A stretch of 32,543 nucleotides of DNA. It comes from Anaerolineae bacterium. Its GTDB lineage: Bacteria; Chloroflexota; Anaerolineae; J102. The position numbers and the translations under genes are program-made. The DNA is taken from positions 1 to 32,543 of the forward strand of contig JALXCB010000195.1 in the NCBI GenBank assembly GCA_026991225.1, read 5' to 3'. The notes beneath the pieces were generated by a model. That model saw only the letters and a program-made list of their open reading frames with translations. It was not told where the DNA came from and searched no databases. Shown here one piece after another: positions 31,156 to 32,543 of this stretch; positions within the stretch are counted from its first letter, which is position 1; each line of letters begins with the position of its first letter.

Positions 31156-32543
31156 TTAGCGCGACGAGGCGTCTTCCAGCCAGATGCCGTTGACGGCTTT
31201 CTCCCGGCAGTCGCAGGCTTCGATGCGCCGCCCGTCCGGCCCGATGAGCCCCCCTTCGTAGGCGGTTTGCCCGGCGTACGCGATCCAGCCATCCTCGAAA
31301 ACCAGGGGCGCGCGGGGGCTGCCCGCGGCCACCCACAGGCCGTTGTAGCGGCGGGCAAAGTGCAGATGCGAGCTGATGGCCGCGCCCCCGTCGCAGGCGG
31401 GCCGCCCCACCGGATCACCCGTCTCCAGCCGGGTTCCTTCCGCCACCCGGTCGGTGAGATGGAGGTACTGCAACACCCACCCCGTGCGCATATCCCCATC
31501 TTCGTCCAAATCCACCAGTAGTTCGCCCCGGTTGTTGCGCACGACCAGGCCCGGCGAGGCCGCGGTGGCCCACGTCTCCGCGGGGATGCAGCTTCCCACG
31601 GGCGCGTCCTCGGGCACGAAATCCAGCGCAGCCCAGGCGCTGCCCTTGCCCCACGCGCCGTGCGGGCCTCCTGTCAGAAACCACCACGTCCCCGGCTGCC
31701 AGGGAAAGGTCAGCCGCGGCTGTTTTAGCTCCCACGGCAGGACGGGCCCGGCGTCGTATTGGAAGGGATCGCCGAAGAGCCGGGTGTAGGCCTCCATGAA
31801 CGCATCCAGCTCCGCGGGCAGCTCCTCAAAGGTCGTATCCTGAGCCAGCGTGCGCTGGATGGCAATCGTGCCGGGGTTGAGGTTGGGCGCGCCGCGGGCG
31901 ATGCGGTAATTCCGAAACTGGATCGCGGTCTCGCCCCGGTCCAGCCAGCCGTAGAAGCCGCTGTTGAGCGCGTCCGCGGCCCATTCCAGTTGATTGAGCA
32001 GCCCCCCGCCCGTGCGCAAATGCCCCATGGGATAGTCTTTCGTCTGGTCGTCCGGCTCGTCCGGGTTGGTGACCATGCCGCTGCGGGCCTCCAGCAGGGC
32101 CAGGAGGACGCGCGGGCCCACGCTGTAGCGAATGGCCACATACTGCACCAGCTCCCCGCCGCTGATGGCGCGCCCATCGACAAAGGGGACCTGCATCTGG
32201 CTGAGCCAGCCCCCCTGTGCGTTCACGAAGGCGACGGCGTCGAAGTCCCGGTAACCGGGGCCGTAGATGAGTTCGCTGTCGGGCAGGAGGATGGCGTCCG
32301 GGGTGACGCGGCTCACCCGGTAGGGGATCATGAAGCGCTGTCCCGGAGCCACCATGTCGGGGTTTTGAATGCCGTTGTATTCGATCAGCGCATCCAGAGA
32401 GACGCCGTAGCGGGCGGCGAAGGTGGAGAGAAAGTCGCCCTGGCGCACCACCGCGGGCAGGGCCGCGATGTCGGGCGCGACCGTGGGCCCGGGCGTGGGC
32501 GTCGGCGTCTCGGTGGGGGTGGGAGAGGCCGTGGGGGTAGCCG
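31156..32543 (-). CDS. LysM/M23-type cell-wall endopeptidase, cut by the window edge
   Basis: The last 461 residues of a larger protein; the frame stays open past 32543, so the N-terminus is missing. The first visible part is a Thr/Pro-rich linker (ATPTASPTPTETPTPTPGPT), as in secreted Chloroflexota proteins. A LysM peptidoglycan-binding domain follows: VVRQGDFLSTFAARYGVSLDALIEYNGIQNPDMVAPGQRFMIP. After a long middle domain, the C-terminal third resembles M23/LytM metallopeptidases, with GGPHGAWGKGSAWAALDFVP (first His and Asp ligands) and ISSHLHFARRYNG (HxH pair). A later CDC and other Cys residues may form disulfides. It probably trims peptidoglycan outside the membrane. A start at the GTG near 32451 would cut the linker and is not credible. 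Confidence 0.85.
   Translation of the reverse strand, partial: ATPTASPTPTETPTPTPGPTVAPDIAALPAVVRQGDFLSTFAARYGVSLDALIEYNGIQNPDMVAPGQRFMIPYRVSRVTPDAILLPDSELIYGPGYRDFDAVAFVNAQGGWLSQMQVPFVDGRAISGGELVQYVAIRYSVGPRVLLALLEARSGMVTNPDEPDDQTKDYPMGHLRTGGGLLNQLEWAADALNSGFYGWLDRGETAIQFRNYRIARGAPNLNPGTIAIQRTLAQDTTFEELPAELDAFMEAYTRLFGDPFQYDAGPVLPWELKQPRLTFPWQPGTWWFLTGGPHGAWGKGSAWAALDFVPEDAPVGSCIPAETWATAASPGLVVRNNRGELLVDLDEDGDMRTGWVLQYLHLTDRVAEGTRLETGDPVGRPACDGGAAISSHLHFARRYNGLWVAAGSPRAPLVFEDGWIAYAGQTAYEGGLIGPDGRRIEACDCREKAVNGIWLEDASSR

Overview
The window reads as a high-GC chromosomal segment of a Chloroflexota bacterium, probably Anaerolineae- or Caldilineae-like. The placement is inferred from protein character, not from a marker gene. 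The strongest sign is the solute-binding lipoprotein at 19271-21148, whose post-lipobox linker of repeated VVEK/VVVT words is typical of that phylum. Supporting signs are Thr/Pro-rich (TPTP) linkers, secreted S74-type repeat proteins, an SPW-repeat membrane protein and many word-like intergenic repeats. No rRNA, tRNA, CRISPR array, integrase or transposase was seen.

Layout. 1-540: edge sequence and an N-terminally decayed PIN (VapC-like) toxin remnant. 649-2935: a small dimeric alpha/beta-barrel protein and a FadD-type acyl-CoA ligase. 3187-3633: a lone two-helix SLATT-like membrane protein. 3690-6917: a secreted-protein locus. An intact pair (YadA-like repeats plus S74 chaperone protein, then a small secreted FN3-like protein) is preceded by a truncated copy of the same pair with about 1.7 kb deleted internally. 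7115-7492: SPW membrane protein. 7569-10083 (minus): a two-component system. 10168-11735 (plus, divergent from it): ArsR-type regulator, rhodanese and TauE/SafE permease, which together suggest reactive-sulfur (or arsenic) handling. The shared intergenic region carries two clear palindromes. 11861-14159: FmdE-like protein, a small orphan and an RlmI-type methyltransferase. 14283-16799: a sugar-1-phosphate nucleotidyltransferase / phosphomannomutase-like fusion.

16964-23649 is a complete peptide ABC importer in the order D-F-A-B-C, with a good promoter upstream, stem-loops flanking the binding-protein gene and an OppC enlarged by about 85 residues. 24094-25026 is a TolB-like propeller lipoprotein whose signal peptide is encoded by a hexanucleotide repeat. 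25254-27044 (minus) is an unrecognised lipoprotein with a C-terminal membrane domain. 27311-30985 encodes the most unusual protein: OppB and OppC permease halves and an M28-like peptidase domain in one 1224-residue chain. 31156 to the end (minus) is a LysM/M23 endopeptidase cut by the window edge.

How the parts may work together (inference): the second half looks devoted to peptide capture and cell-surface work, with one standard Opp system and one fused permease-peptidase that lacks its own ATPase and binding protein nearby and might borrow them. At least eight kinds of short, internally repetitive and often palindromic elements sit in the intergenic gaps, an unusual density for 32 kb.
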